From Rhizobium sp. SSA_523 (lineage in GTDB: Bacteria > Pseudomonadota > Alphaproteobacteria > Rhizobiales > Rhizobiaceae), in the NCBI RefSeq assembly GCF_030435705.1, contig NZ_CP129381.1:372001-436000 (forward strand): a stretch of DNA of 64,000 nt. Reading direction: 5' to 3'. Positions 35,037-42,965 of this stretch are shown one piece after another (the first letter of the stretch is position 1; every line of letters starts with the position of its first letter). A program made the position numbers and the translations under genes. The notes under the pieces were generated by a model that searched no databases, was not told where the DNA came from, and was given only the letters and a program-made list of their open reading frames with translations.

Positions 35037-36161
35037 ATGAAACATTCAAGACGTTTGGTCATCCTGCTGACAACGGCAGGTCTGTACTGCGGCGCTTCGG
35101 CTGGTGGCCTGCAGGCGCAGGACGCTTTCAATCTCGACGCTCTGATCGCAGCGGCGAAGCAGGAAGCACCGATCAACATCTATGACAGCACCGGCAAGAT
35201 CGTCGAAATGGCCGAAAATTTCAGCGCCAGATACGGCCTGAAGGCGACGGGCATGAAAGTGTCGGCCAATAGCCAGCTGGAAATGATTATCCGTGAAAGC
35301 CAATCCAACAATGTGCAGGGCGATGTGGTGCTGATCACCGACGCTCCGGCAGCGCTTGCGCAATTATTGCCGGAGGGTTTTGTCGAGAATTACCTGCCCG
35401 GCGACATGGCATCGAAACTACCGGAGCAATTCCAGAACCCGCTGGCGATTTCGACCAATGCCAATGTCTGGGCCTATAATACCGAAGTCTACGACAAATG
35501 CCCCGTTGCCAATATCTGGGAGCTGACGGAAGTCAGGTGGAAGGGCAAGGTCGCGCTTGTCGACCCTTTGACCAAGGGCACCTATACCGACTGGTTCAAC
35601 CAGCTGGAAACCCATGGCAGTGACAAGGTCGCCGCCGCCTACAAGGCACAATACGGCAAGGATCTCCAGACGAGCGAAGAAAGTGCAGCCGCAGCCTGGA
35701 TCAAGGCCTTGGCACAGAACGCGCCGCTGGCGACGGATGGCGATGATCCTGTTGCCGAAGCCGTTGGAGCGCCTGGACAGAAGGAGCCCTTTTTCGGCCT
35801 CCTGAGCTCTGCCAAGTTTCGAGACAATCAAGACAAGGGCTATAAGCTCGGCATCTGCACCGGCCTCAACCCCTGGGTCGGCTGGACCTATATCAAGCTG
35901 GGACTGATCGCCTCCAAGACCAAAAGTCCCAATGCGGCCCGGCTCTTCATTCACTATATCCTGACGGAAGAGGGCATTGCTCCGCAGATGAAGGACGGCA
36001 AAGTGCCGACCAATACCGACATCAAGATGCCGGAAGACGAGCCCTCCGGTCTGGCAAAGGTCGCCGACAATCTTCTCGGCTACAGTTCCAGAACCGGGCT
36101 CGACGATTTTGACCGTCGTGAGGAATGGCAGGATTTCTGGCGCGTCAATTACAAGAAGTAA
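35037..36161 (+). CDS. ABC substrate-binding protein, AfuA/FbpA-like, copy 3
   Basis: 374 residues; signal peptide ends at GGLQA before QDAFNLDAL. The loop INIYDSTGKIVEMAE and the segment VVLITDAPAALAQLLPEGF are nearly those of copy 1, so these two likely share ligand type. A strong ribosome site (GGGAGGGGAG) precedes the ATG, stronger than that of copy 2. It is followed 82 bp later by the second inositol-monophosphatase-family gene on the same strand, keeping import and dephosphorylation in one transcription unit. Confidence 0.88.
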   Translation: MKHSRRLVILLTTAGLYCGASAGGLQAQDAFNLDALIAAAKQEAPINIYDSTGKIVEMAENFSARYGLKATGMKVSANSQLEMIIRESQSNNVQGDVVLITDAPAALAQLLPEGFVENYLPGDMASKLPEQFQNPLAISTNANVWAYNTEVYDKCPVANIWELTEVRWKGKVALVDPLTKGTYTDWFNQLETHGSDKVAAAYKAQYGKDLQTSEESAAAAWIKALAQNAPLATDGDDPVAEAVGAPGQKEPFFGLLSSAKFRDNQDKGYKLGICTGLNPWVGWTYIKLGLIASKTKSPNAARLFIHYILTEEGIAPQMKDGKVPTNTDIKMPEDEPSGLAKVADNLLGYSSRTGLDDFDRREEWQDFWRVNYKK

Positions 36162-36243
36162 CAGCCTGCCGCGTGCGTGCATGAAGTGCCCGGCGCGGCT
36201 CTCGTCGCGCCGACTTTCCCTTTTATGACAGGAATTGAGAAGA

Positions 36244-37149
36244 ATGCCCAGCGACACCAGCCCCATCCGCACAACACCCGCAACGGCCGATGCAATCACT
36301 CGATCCCGGCGCCTGATGGAGGTGGCAAAGCAGGCGGCGCTTTCGGTCCGCGATCCACTGCTGGACGCCTTTCGTTCCGTCATGGGCGTCGACTACAAGG
36401 TGGACCTGCATGACATCGTCACGGTGCACGACAAGCGGGCGGAGGCGACGATACGGTCCTTCATCCTGGAGCGCGAAGCAGGATCTGCGATCATGGGCGA
36501 GGAGGGAGGCCAGGTCGGGACGGGCGATATCCAGTGGTATGTCGATCCCATTGACGGGACGGCGAATTTTGCGCGCGGCCTTGCCTTCTGGTGCGTGTCG
36601 ATCGCCGCGGTGATCGACGGTGAGGTCGTCGCGGGCGCCATATACGATCCGGTTTCCGAACTCATGTTCTCGGCGGATGTCAATGGCGCCTATCTCAACG
36701 GCCAGCCGATCCGCTCTCGCGCCGTTGCGGATGAAACGCGGGCCACCTTGATCACCGGCTATCCGGTCTCGCGGGATTTCCGTCTCGATGGCCGGTCGGA
36801 AGCGCTCGCCAATCTGGGAACACTCGTCGAGACCTTCTCCACGCTGCGCCGTCCCGGCAGCGCGGCGCTCAGCATTGCCCATGTCGCGGCAGGCTGGGCG
36901 GATGCGGCGGCGGGATTCGGGGTGAATGCCTGGGATGTGGCGGCGGCCGTGCTGATCCTGAAAAATGCCGGCGGCTGTTACGAGCCGCTGACCCTCGGCA
37001 AGGTCGCGCCGGGTTCCAGGGATTATCTCTGCCCGGGTTACATCGCGACGGGCGAGGGGGCCGTTTACCCGACGCTGAACCAGGTCGCCCGCTCCATCTC
37101 CGAAGGCCGCATAGCCAAAGCGGCGCAGGTAAAGGTTCAGGCCGGGTGA
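36244..37149 (+). CDS. Inositol monophosphatase family protein (copy 2)
   Basis: 301 residues. Metal-site motifs are all present: MGEEGGQ, VDPIDGTANFARG and AWDVAAAVLILKNAGG. It resembles copy 1 at 23273 in the core (both carry DGTANFARG followed by a Phe/His-Trp/Phe-Cys segment), but its N-terminus (KVDLHDIVTVHDKRAE) differs. It would hydrolyse a phosphomonoester after import. The ATG at 36244 has AGGA about 10 nt upstream. It lies downstream of the three binding proteins and 38 bp before the second cysteine-phosphatase-like gene, repeating the gene order at the start of the locus. Confidence 0.9.
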   Translation: MPSDTSPIRTTPATADAITRSRRLMEVAKQAALSVRDPLLDAFRSVMGVDYKVDLHDIVTVHDKRAEATIRSFILEREAGSAIMGEEGGQVGTGDIQWYVDPIDGTANFARGLAFWCVSIAAVIDGEVVAGAIYDPVSELMFSADVNGAYLNGQPIRSRAVADETRATLITGYPVSRDFRLDGRSEALANLGTLVETFSTLRRPGSAALSIAHVAAGWADAAAGFGVNAWDVAAAVLILKNAGGCYEPLTLGKVAPGSRDYLCPGYIATGEGAVYPTLNQVARSISEGRIAKAAQVKVQAG

Positions 37150-37187
37150 TCCGCGGTTTGCGCAGCGACGAGTGGAGGCAGACCATC

Positions 37188-37862
37188 ATGCATGATCGGG
37201 AATTGATAGACATGAAGACGAACGAGGCGGAGATGACGGCGCCGAAGCCCCCTGACGACGGAGATGACGAGACGCTGCCGAAGCTCAGCCGGATCTATGA
37301 GCGCCATCCGACCTATGGCGTCGACTTCTTCATCTCGGGCAAGAAGGGCGCGAGCGATCTCAACCTGCTGCGCCGCCACGGCATCACGACCGTGGTGAAT
37401 TGCGCCGTCAACCTGGATTTCAACTATGTCCGTCAGCCGCAAGTCGTGTCCGATCATGAAGGCAGCGTCTACGGTCCCGGCGAGATCCGCTATTACAAGA
37501 TCGGCCTTATCGACGGCGCCGGCAATCCCGAGACCCAGATGGTGGCCGCGCACTATATTCTAAGGGCGGCGCTGGAGCAGGTCCTGCCGGACAAGCCGTC
37601 CTATCCGCGGCGCGAGCAGGGCAATATCCTGATCAATTGCCGTGGCGGACGTTCCCGCTCGGTCGCCGTCATGTCGCTTTTCCTGCACCTGACGCTGCCG
37701 GAGAAGTTCGCAACGCTCGATGCGGCCATAGCGCATGTGCGCAAGCATCGCGAATTGCCGGAAGATGAGTGGTTCAAAGCGCCGAAGCCGGTGCTGGCCG
37801 AGGCGGCAAGGCGGGCGGCCGGCTGGATCCGCATGATCGACACGGCGTCCCGCTCGGACTGA
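37188..37862 (+). CDS. Dual-specificity/PTP-like cysteine phosphatase (copy 2)
   Basis: 224 residues, paralogue of the protein at 24169. Shared landmarks are GASDLNLLRRHGITTVVNCAV, IRYYKIGLIDG, the active-site loop ILINCRGGRSRSVAVM and the C-terminal LPEDEWFKAPKP region. The nucleophile Cys and P-loop Arg are kept and, as in copy 1, Asn replaces the usual His before Cys. An N-terminal extension of about 45 residues, rich in Asp, Pro and Lys, is absent from copy 1. ATG at 37188 with GGAGG 9 nt upstream; an in-frame ATG at 37212 is also possible. It ends the importer operon. Confidence 0.82.
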   Translation: MHDRELIDMKTNEAEMTAPKPPDDGDDETLPKLSRIYERHPTYGVDFFISGKKGASDLNLLRRHGITTVVNCAVNLDFNYVRQPQVVSDHEGSVYGPGEIRYYKIGLIDGAGNPETQMVAAHYILRAALEQVLPDKPSYPRREQGNILINCRGGRSRSVAVMSLFLHLTLPEKFATLDAAIAHVRKHRELPEDEWFKAPKPVLAEAARRAAGWIRMIDTASRSD

Positions 37863-37880
37863 TCCGTTCGCCGAAGAAAC

Positions 37881-37922
37881 CTCTGCGCTGAAAGCACAGG
37901 CTTGTTCCTCAAGCTCGCAGAG
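37881..37922 (+). terminator. Hairpin after the importer operon
   Basis: CTCTGCG (37881-37887) pairs with CGCAGAG (37916-37922) around an inner GCTTG/CAAGC stem. It lies 18 bp after the last stop codon, in the gap between convergent operons. The following sequence has only a short T-run (GGTTTCC), so efficiency is uncertain. Confidence 0.4.
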
Positions 37923-38038
37923 CCGGTTTCCATCACGACGCCCCGGCTCGCAGAACGGCGGTTGCGTCTCGCGCCTCCGCCGTTCCTTGCGATTGCCCCG
38001 TCTCTGCCGAGACGATCGACCCGTTGCTCCGGTCCGGA

Positions 38039-38410
38039 TCAGACCTCTACCGTCGGATAGTCCTTCTCGCGCCAGTGCTGCAGCTTGGCGGCGAATTCGC
38101 GCTGGAAGGAGAGCGGCCCCGACTTGGTGAAATAGGGCTCGTCATAGATGCCGATATACATCGTGAGATTCAGGAAGAAATGCGCTCCCATCTCGAACAG
38201 GGCGACGTAATCGTGATTGACGAGCGCCTCGCGCTCCTGCTCGGTGAAACTGTGAACGGTCGACACCTCGACGTCATTGCCAAGCAGCTTTGGGCCGATC
38301 GACTGTTCCCAGCTTGCCACGAGATTGCGCGGATCCTCGATATAGCGCTTCATGAGCTCCGGATCGCGATCGACGGTGAACAGGAACTTGTTGACGTAAT
38401 ACTTGCTCAT
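38039..38410 (-). CDS. LigA-like small subunit of an extradiol ring-cleavage dioxygenase
   Basis: 123 residues, all-helical, matching the alpha (LigA) subunit of protocatechuate 4,5-dioxygenase-type enzymes, with the region ERLVNHD-like EREALVNHDYVALFEMGAHF. The small subunit shields the active site in the LigAB complex. Its ATG overlaps the stop of the LigB-like gene (ATGA, 38407-38410), so the two are made together. It is oriented leftward, away from the IclR gene upstream on the same strand. Confidence 0.82.
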   Translation of the reverse strand: MSKYYVNKFLFTVDRDPELMKRYIEDPRNLVASWEQSIGPKLLGNDVEVSTVHSFTEQEREALVNHDYVALFEMGAHFFLNLTMYIGIYDEPYFTKSGPLSFQREFAAKLQHWREKDYPTVEV

Positions 38411-39267
38411 GCCGCCTGCTCCTTCGGGTACCAGGTGAAATAGGCTTCCATCGTGTGGAAGAGATCGAGATTGTCGACGTAATCGGCGCCTTCCGGTCCC
38501 GCGACGCCGAGCATCAGGATGAAGTTCAAGAAGCCGTGCGTGGCATTGCCGCTCGCCGCCATGCTCTTGTGGGTCACATTGGCAAGGATCGCTTCGATAT
38601 CGCCGGACCGCAGCCACTCGATGGCCTGGCGATCGAAGACCGGGTCGGGCCCCGTCTCCATGAATTGCCGTGGCCCGCCGAGTTCCAGCGAGAGGTGGCC
38701 GGTACCGATGGCCGCAACGCGTTTGTCGGAGGGGTAATCGTCGATCGCTTTCCGGATCGCGCGGCCGACTTCGTAGAAGCGGCGCGGCGAATGCAGCGGC
38801 GGCGCGAATATATTCGTGTAGATCGGCACCACCGGCAGGTCGTTCTGCGGACGGACCGTGATGATCGGGCAGATGATCGAGTGGTCGATCTTGAGTTCGT
38901 TGGAGAAGGCGAAGTCGAAATTCTGGTCCATCAGCGACTGGTGCATGAAGCGCGACATGTCCTCGTCGCCTTCCAGAAGATATTTCGGGATGCCGAATTC
39001 CCGCTCCTCATTGTAGAAGGTCGCGTCATATCGCGGTGCCTTGCCGATCAGGAATTGCGGGCAATTGTCGAGGAAGATCTGATGGAAATGATCCGAGCCG
39101 ATCATCACCAGAATATCCGGTTTGGTCTGCGCCAGGGTCTCGCGATAGGCCTCCACCTTGCGCTTCCATTCCGGCGCCTGAGGCATCTGCTGCTCGGGCG
39201 GCATTGTGGTGGCTTTTAGATAAAACGGGTGATGCGTCGATGCCAGTGTTGCTACGAGTTTTGCCAA
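38407..39267 (-). CDS. LigB-like catalytic subunit of a class III extradiol dioxygenase
   Basis: 286 residues. The iron-site histidines correspond to His12 (STHHPF) and His60 (IGSDHFH). The third ligand, a Glu in LigB, is expected near residue 245, but the sequence there is SGNATHGFLNF with Gly, and the catalytic-His region reads GTGHLSLEL instead of GGMSH-like. The enzyme may therefore use His244 or have changed chemistry; this rests on an alignment from memory. Start codon TTG at 39267 with GGGAGAGGA upstream. With the LigA-like partner it should open a catechol-type ring or act on a related acid. The divergent IclR-controlled cluster nearby suggests a shared pathway. Confidence 0.78.
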   Translation of the reverse strand: MAKLVATLASTHHPFYLKATTMPPEQQMPQAPEWKRKVEAYRETLAQTKPDILVMIGSDHFHQIFLDNCPQFLIGKAPRYDATFYNEEREFGIPKYLLEGDEDMSRFMHQSLMDQNFDFAFSNELKIDHSIICPIITVRPQNDLPVVPIYTNIFAPPLHSPRRFYEVGRAIRKAIDDYPSDKRVAAIGTGHLSLELGGPRQFMETGPDPVFDRQAIEWLRSGDIEAILANVTHKSMAASGNATHGFLNFILMLGVAGPEGADYVDNLDLFHTMEAYFTWYPKEQAA

Positions 39268-39462
39268 AGGTCCTCTCCCTGCCGATAATTGGCGCGAATG
39301 CGCCGAAATCTCCCTGGGCGACCGACAAGTAGGCCGGGCGCCGTATCCTCAATTGCCTTTCGCATCCCGTCGCGGCGCGACCTGACCGAAAGCGCGGTCG
39401 CGGCCTGCTGGCGATGGGCATGCCGCAATCCTCATCCCTCGTCCCTCATGCCTCCGCCGTCC

Positions 39463-40302
39463 TCATGGTCCCATGATCGATTGCAGAACCGGGTAGCGGG
39501 TAATGGCGTGAGCGATGTGCGAGGCCGTCTGCCTGAGCGCCGGCAAGCGCTCGGCCACAAGGCTTTCCGGGGTCTGAAGTCCGGTATAGCCGGAGGTGTT
39601 GAGCGCGGCGATCGTGCGGCCCTCCATGTCCCGGATCGGAACGGCAAGTGCCGTGATCCCATAATCAAGCTGATCGACCGTTGTGGAATAGCCGGCCTCG
39701 CGCACGGCCAGGATTTCCCGCCTCAGTGCCTTAGGATCGGTGATCGTCTTGGACGTGAGCGCTTTCGGCGTCACCGTCGACAGGAAGCGGTCCAACGCAT
39801 CGTCCGGCAGGCCGGCCAGCAGGACCCGGCCGAGCGATGTGGCGCAGGCGGGATAGCGGGCTCCCAGCACGGCGGCAGCGCGTCGAGCCCGTTGAACCGA
39901 GACATGCGCGATATAGATGACATCTTCGCCATCCAGTGTGCCGACGGACGATGCATCGCCGAATTTCTCCACGAATTCCCGCAGATCCGGCTGCAGAACC
40001 TCTTCGATCCTGGCCGAGAAATAGAAGGCCGATCCCAGCGTCATGATCTTCGGCTTCAGGTGGAAGCGCTTGCCTTTCTGGTCGACATAGCCGAGCGCCT
40101 GCAGCGTCAGCAGGCTGCGCCGGGCCGCCGCGGGCGAGAGACCGGCACGGCGCGCCACTTCGCTCAACGTCATCTCCGGATGGGCGGCATCGAAGGATTC
40201 GAGAATGGCGAGCCCCTTCGCCAGTGCTTCGACGAATTCGACGGGCCTGTCGGCCTCTCCCGCGATCATGTCTGGCGCTGCACTCACTGTTTGCATCTCC
40301 AT
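39463..40302 (-). CDS. IclR family transcriptional regulator (PcaR/PobR-like)
   Basis: 279 residues: N-terminal winged helix (EALAKGLAILESFD, LSEVARRAGLSPAAARRSLLTL) and a C-terminal GAF-like effector domain. The sequence resembles the Pca/Pob branch that senses aromatic acids. It is divergent from the citryl-CoA-lyase operon, whose promoter carries a perfect IclR-type palindrome, and sits upstream of the LigAB-like genes on the same strand, so it probably controls both. ATG at 40302; a second ATG two codons on is possible. Confidence 0.88.
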   Translation of the reverse strand: MEMQTVSAAPDMIAGEADRPVEFVEALAKGLAILESFDAAHPEMTLSEVARRAGLSPAAARRSLLTLQALGYVDQKGKRFHLKPKIMTLGSAFYFSARIEEVLQPDLREFVEKFGDASSVGTLDGEDVIYIAHVSVQRARRAAAVLGARYPACATSLGRVLLAGLPDDALDRFLSTVTPKALTSKTITDPKALRREILAVREAGYSTTVDQLDYGITALAVPIRDMEGRTIAALNTSGYTGLQTPESLVAERLPALRQTASHIAHAITRYPVLQSIMGP

Positions 40303-40512
40303 TGCTCAGAGCCTGCAATCGATAGCGCGTTCGACGCGGAGCGCACATAGGGCGTCCGCGGCTTTTGTGCCGCATTCATGTCCGCCAAGCCAGCCATGCG
40401 ACCTCCCATCATTCTCCCCCAAGATCTAGTGCCCGGCGTCAACTTCAAGCCTCCGGACGAATGGCACTTGACGCAACCGTAAATGCTGTTAACGTTTTCG
40501 GCAAGAGGAAAT

Positions 40513-40531
40513 ATTTTCGCACAGCGAAAAT
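40513..40531. promoter_or_regulatory. Perfect IclR-type operator before the citryl-CoA-lyase operon
   Basis: ATTTTCGCACAGCGAAAAT: exact 8-bp arms around ACA, of the TTCGC-N-GCGAA form known for IclR-family proteins. It lies 10 bp before the ATG of the lyase gene. A weak promoter (TTGACG at 40468, TAACGT about 16 bp on) lies just upstream, so binding here would block the start of transcription or initiation of elongation. Confidence 0.65.
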
Positions 40532-40541
40532 GAGGAGCGCA

Positions 40542-41354
40542 ATGCGAATTGGAAAGCAAGAACAGGCACAGACCGCCATCGCGACGTCTGATGCCGATAC
40601 AATCACAGTCCGCGGGCTTGATCTCTGCGATGATCTGATCGGCAAGATCGATTTCACCGATTATTTCTGGCTGCTGGTGCTGGGGGAGAAACCTTCAGCC
40701 GCACAGCGCAAGATGATGGATGCCTGCCTCGTCGCCATTGCGGAGCATGGTCTTGTGCCGAGCGTCCAGGCGGCGCGTATGACGCTCGCTGCTGGCCCTG
40801 AAGCCTGGCAGGGCGCAATGGCGGCCGGATTGCTGGGGATGGGAAGTGTCGTCGCCGGCAGTTCGGAATCGGCCGGGCTTTATCTGGCGGAGGTTCTGGC
40901 GGATGCGGACGCCAATGGTGGTGATATGGATGCGGCCGCCATCCGCAGCCTGACAGCGCTCAAAACGGCGCGCAAAAAGGTGCCGGGCCTCGGCCATCCC
41001 CAGCACAGCGAGGGTGATCCGCGCGCCAACCGCTTGCTCGAGATCGCCGATCAGTCCGGCATCAGCGGGCGGCATGTCGATATGCTCCGCGTTCTGGCCA
41101 AGCATGCCCCGACAATCATCCAGCGGCCTCTGCCGATCAATGTCTCGGGCGCCATTCCGGCAACAATTCTCGATGCCGGCTGGCCGCTCGAAGCCATCAA
41201 AGCCGTTCCCCTGCTGGCGAGAACGGCGGGCCTTGCAGCCCATCTTTACGAGGAATCGCTCCGATCGATCGGTTTCATCATGTCTCACAAGGCGGATCAG
41301 GCCATTACCTACGACGGCAAGGCCGCCACGCGGCCCGCTGCCGCGAAGAACTGA
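40542..41354 (+). CDS. Citryl-CoA lyase-like protein (citrate synthase family)
   Basis: 270 residues, a short citrate-synthase-fold protein as in stand-alone citryl-CoA lyases. The catalytic His region VPGLGHPQHSEGDPRA, the PINVSGAIPA segment and the preceding GMGSVVAGSSE turn are visible. By family it cleaves a citryl-CoA-like thioester to acetyl-CoA plus a keto acid, or forms it. ATG at 40542 with GAGGAG 5-6 nt upstream. It is followed by a class III CoA-transferase 10 bp later, the natural partner that would make the thioester. The true substrate may be a citrate analogue, for example from ring cleavage (inference). Confidence 0.8.
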   Translation: MRIGKQEQAQTAIATSDADTITVRGLDLCDDLIGKIDFTDYFWLLVLGEKPSAAQRKMMDACLVAIAEHGLVPSVQAARMTLAAGPEAWQGAMAAGLLGMGSVVAGSSESAGLYLAEVLADADANGGDMDAAAIRSLTALKTARKKVPGLGHPQHSEGDPRANRLLEIADQSGISGRHVDMLRVLAKHAPTIIQRPLPINVSGAIPATILDAGWPLEAIKAVPLLARTAGLAAHLYEESLRSIGFIMSHKADQAITYDGKAATRPAAAKN

Positions 41355-41364
41355 GGAGCCCGCT

Positions 41365-42510
41365 ATGGTCAAGATATTGAAGAACATCCGGGTCATCGAA
41401 CTGGGCACCTATATTACCGGGCCTGCCGCCAGCATGCATCTGGCCGATCTCGGCGCCGATGTCATCAAGGTCGAGCGGCCGAAAACGGGCGATCCCTTCC
41501 GCGCCTTCAAGGGTGGGCTCTATTCGCCGCATTACCAGACCTATAACCGCAACAAGCGCTCGATCGCGCTCGATACCACCCAGGCGGACGATCTGGCGAC
41601 CTTCCAGGATCTCGTCTCCACGGCGGATGTGTTCATCCAGAACTTCCGGCCAGGCGTTGCCGAGAAGCTTGGCTGCGGCGAGAGCGAGCTGCGCAGGCTC
41701 AACCCGTCCCTGATCTATTGTGCGATCTCCGGCTTTGGCCAAAGCGGGCCGTCGCGGGACCGTCCGGCCTTCGATACGGTGGCGCAGGCGGCGAGCGGTT
41801 TCCTGCGGCTGGTCACGCCGCCGACCAATCCGCGCGTGATCGGACCGGCCATCGCCGATGCCATCACCGGCCAATATGCCGCCATGGGAATCATGGCCGC
41901 CCTTCTGGAGCGCGCCAGCACAGGCAAGGGCCGCCGTCTCGACATCTCGATGCTGGAAGCCATGGCGCATTTCAACCTCGACAGCTTCACACATTACTAT
42001 TCCGTTGGCGAAATCATGGGTCCGCTGTCGCGTCCGGTGGTCTCGCAGAGCTACACATTCGAATGCTCGGATGGAAAATGGGTGGCGATCCACATGTCCT
42101 CGCCCACCAAGTTCTGGGAAGGGCTGTTGGAGGCGACGGGCCAGCAGGCTCTCGCGCATGATCCGCGCTTTGCGGAACGCCTCCAGCGCATCCAGCATCA
42201 GGACGAGCTGATCGAGATCTTCACGCCGGTCTTCAAGCGCGACAGCCGGGATACCTGGTGTGCCCGCCTGCTTGAAGCCGAAGTGCCCCATTCGCCGGCC
42301 TATGATGCCGATGAAGCGCTGGAGGACCCGCAGGCGCTGCATCTGAAGCTAGCCGTGCCGACGCAGCATCCTGAAATGGGACAATCCAAGACGGTCCGGG
42401 CGCCCTACAGTTTCGATGGCGAGCCCGAGCTGGAGGTCGTGCCGCCGCCGACGCTGGATCAGCACGGCGACGAGATCCGGGCTGAGCTGGATCGGCGCAA
42501 GGCCGGCTGA
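41365..42510 (+). CDS. Class III CoA-transferase (CaiB/BaiF family)
   Basis: 381 residues. Family signatures: VIELGTYITGPAASMHLADLGADVIKVERP at the N-terminus (read as two adjacent blocks), YNRNKRSIALD, the catalytic-Asp region RPAFDTVAQAASGF, and the C-terminal APYSFDGEPE segment. It moves CoA from a donor such as acetyl- or succinyl-CoA to a carboxylic acid. GAGGAG lies 6 nt before the ATG and the lyase stop is 10 bp upstream. Together with the lyase it forms a plausible activate-then-cleave pair for the acid imported by the TRAP system encoded downstream. Confidence 0.92.
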   Translation: MVKILKNIRVIELGTYITGPAASMHLADLGADVIKVERPKTGDPFRAFKGGLYSPHYQTYNRNKRSIALDTTQADDLATFQDLVSTADVFIQNFRPGVAEKLGCGESELRRLNPSLIYCAISGFGQSGPSRDRPAFDTVAQAASGFLRLVTPPTNPRVIGPAIADAITGQYAAMGIMAALLERASTGKGRRLDISMLEAMAHFNLDSFTHYYSVGEIMGPLSRPVVSQSYTFECSDGKWVAIHMSSPTKFWEGLLEATGQQALAHDPRFAERLQRIQHQDELIEIFTPVFKRDSRDTWCARLLEAEVPHSPAYDADEALEDPQALHLKLAVPTQHPEMGQSKTVRAPYSFDGEPELEVVPPPTLDQHGDEIRAELDRRKAG

Positions 42511-42535
42511 GGCGGTCGATAGGGAGGAGGAACCG

Positions 42536-42940
42536 ATGGCAGAAGACAGTAATCCAAAATCCGTTCCCGTCGCCGCGGTGCTGGAGGCGAGCAGGGCCAT
42601 GCTGCAAAAGCAGCTCTTTGCGATCTTCACCCGGCCCGTTGACGGGCTCGGACCGATCTTCGCGATCATGGAGGAGCATCTCCAGTTCCAGGTGAGCCTG
42701 GAGAAGGAGGGCATTCTGTTTGCCGCAGGCCCCATGTGGACCGATGACGGCGAAAAATGGGAGGGCGATGGCCTGGTCATCGTCCGGGCGGAAACGCGCG
42801 AAGATGCCATCGCCATTGCCGAGCGCGATCCGATGCACCGCGCCGGCGCCCGCAGTTTCAGCGTGCGGCCCTGGCTGATCAATGAGGGCACGACGACGAT
42901 AAGGCTCGATTACTCGAGCCAGACATTCTCGATTGCATAG
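42536..42940 (+). CDS. YciI-like family protein
   Basis: 134 residues with the YciI ferredoxin-like fold: FAIFTRPVDG strand, the His-containing helix EEHLQFQVSLEKEG, the strand GILFAAGPMW, and the Asp of AERDPM. The His-Asp pair is the putative active site of the family; functions are mostly unknown, with some members in aromatic degradation or dehalogenation. AGGGAGGAGG ribosome site. It lies in the lyase/CoA-transferase operon just before the TRAP transporter. Confidence 0.82.
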   Translation: MAEDSNPKSVPVAAVLEASRAMLQKQLFAIFTRPVDGLGPIFAIMEEHLQFQVSLEKEGILFAAGPMWTDDGEKWEGDGLVIVRAETREDAIAIAERDPMHRAGARSFSVRPWLINEGTTTIRLDYSSQTFSIA

Positions 42941-42965
42941 ACATCAATCCTGGGGAGGAATTACC

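Noticed and set aside
29668..36161. Annotation of the ABC importer as a ferric iron transporter
   Set aside because: The family resemblance is real, but the neighbouring phosphatases, the absence of siderophore or Fur-type context and the Ser/Thr-rich binding loop favour a phosphorylated substrate. The iron label is kept only as an alternative.
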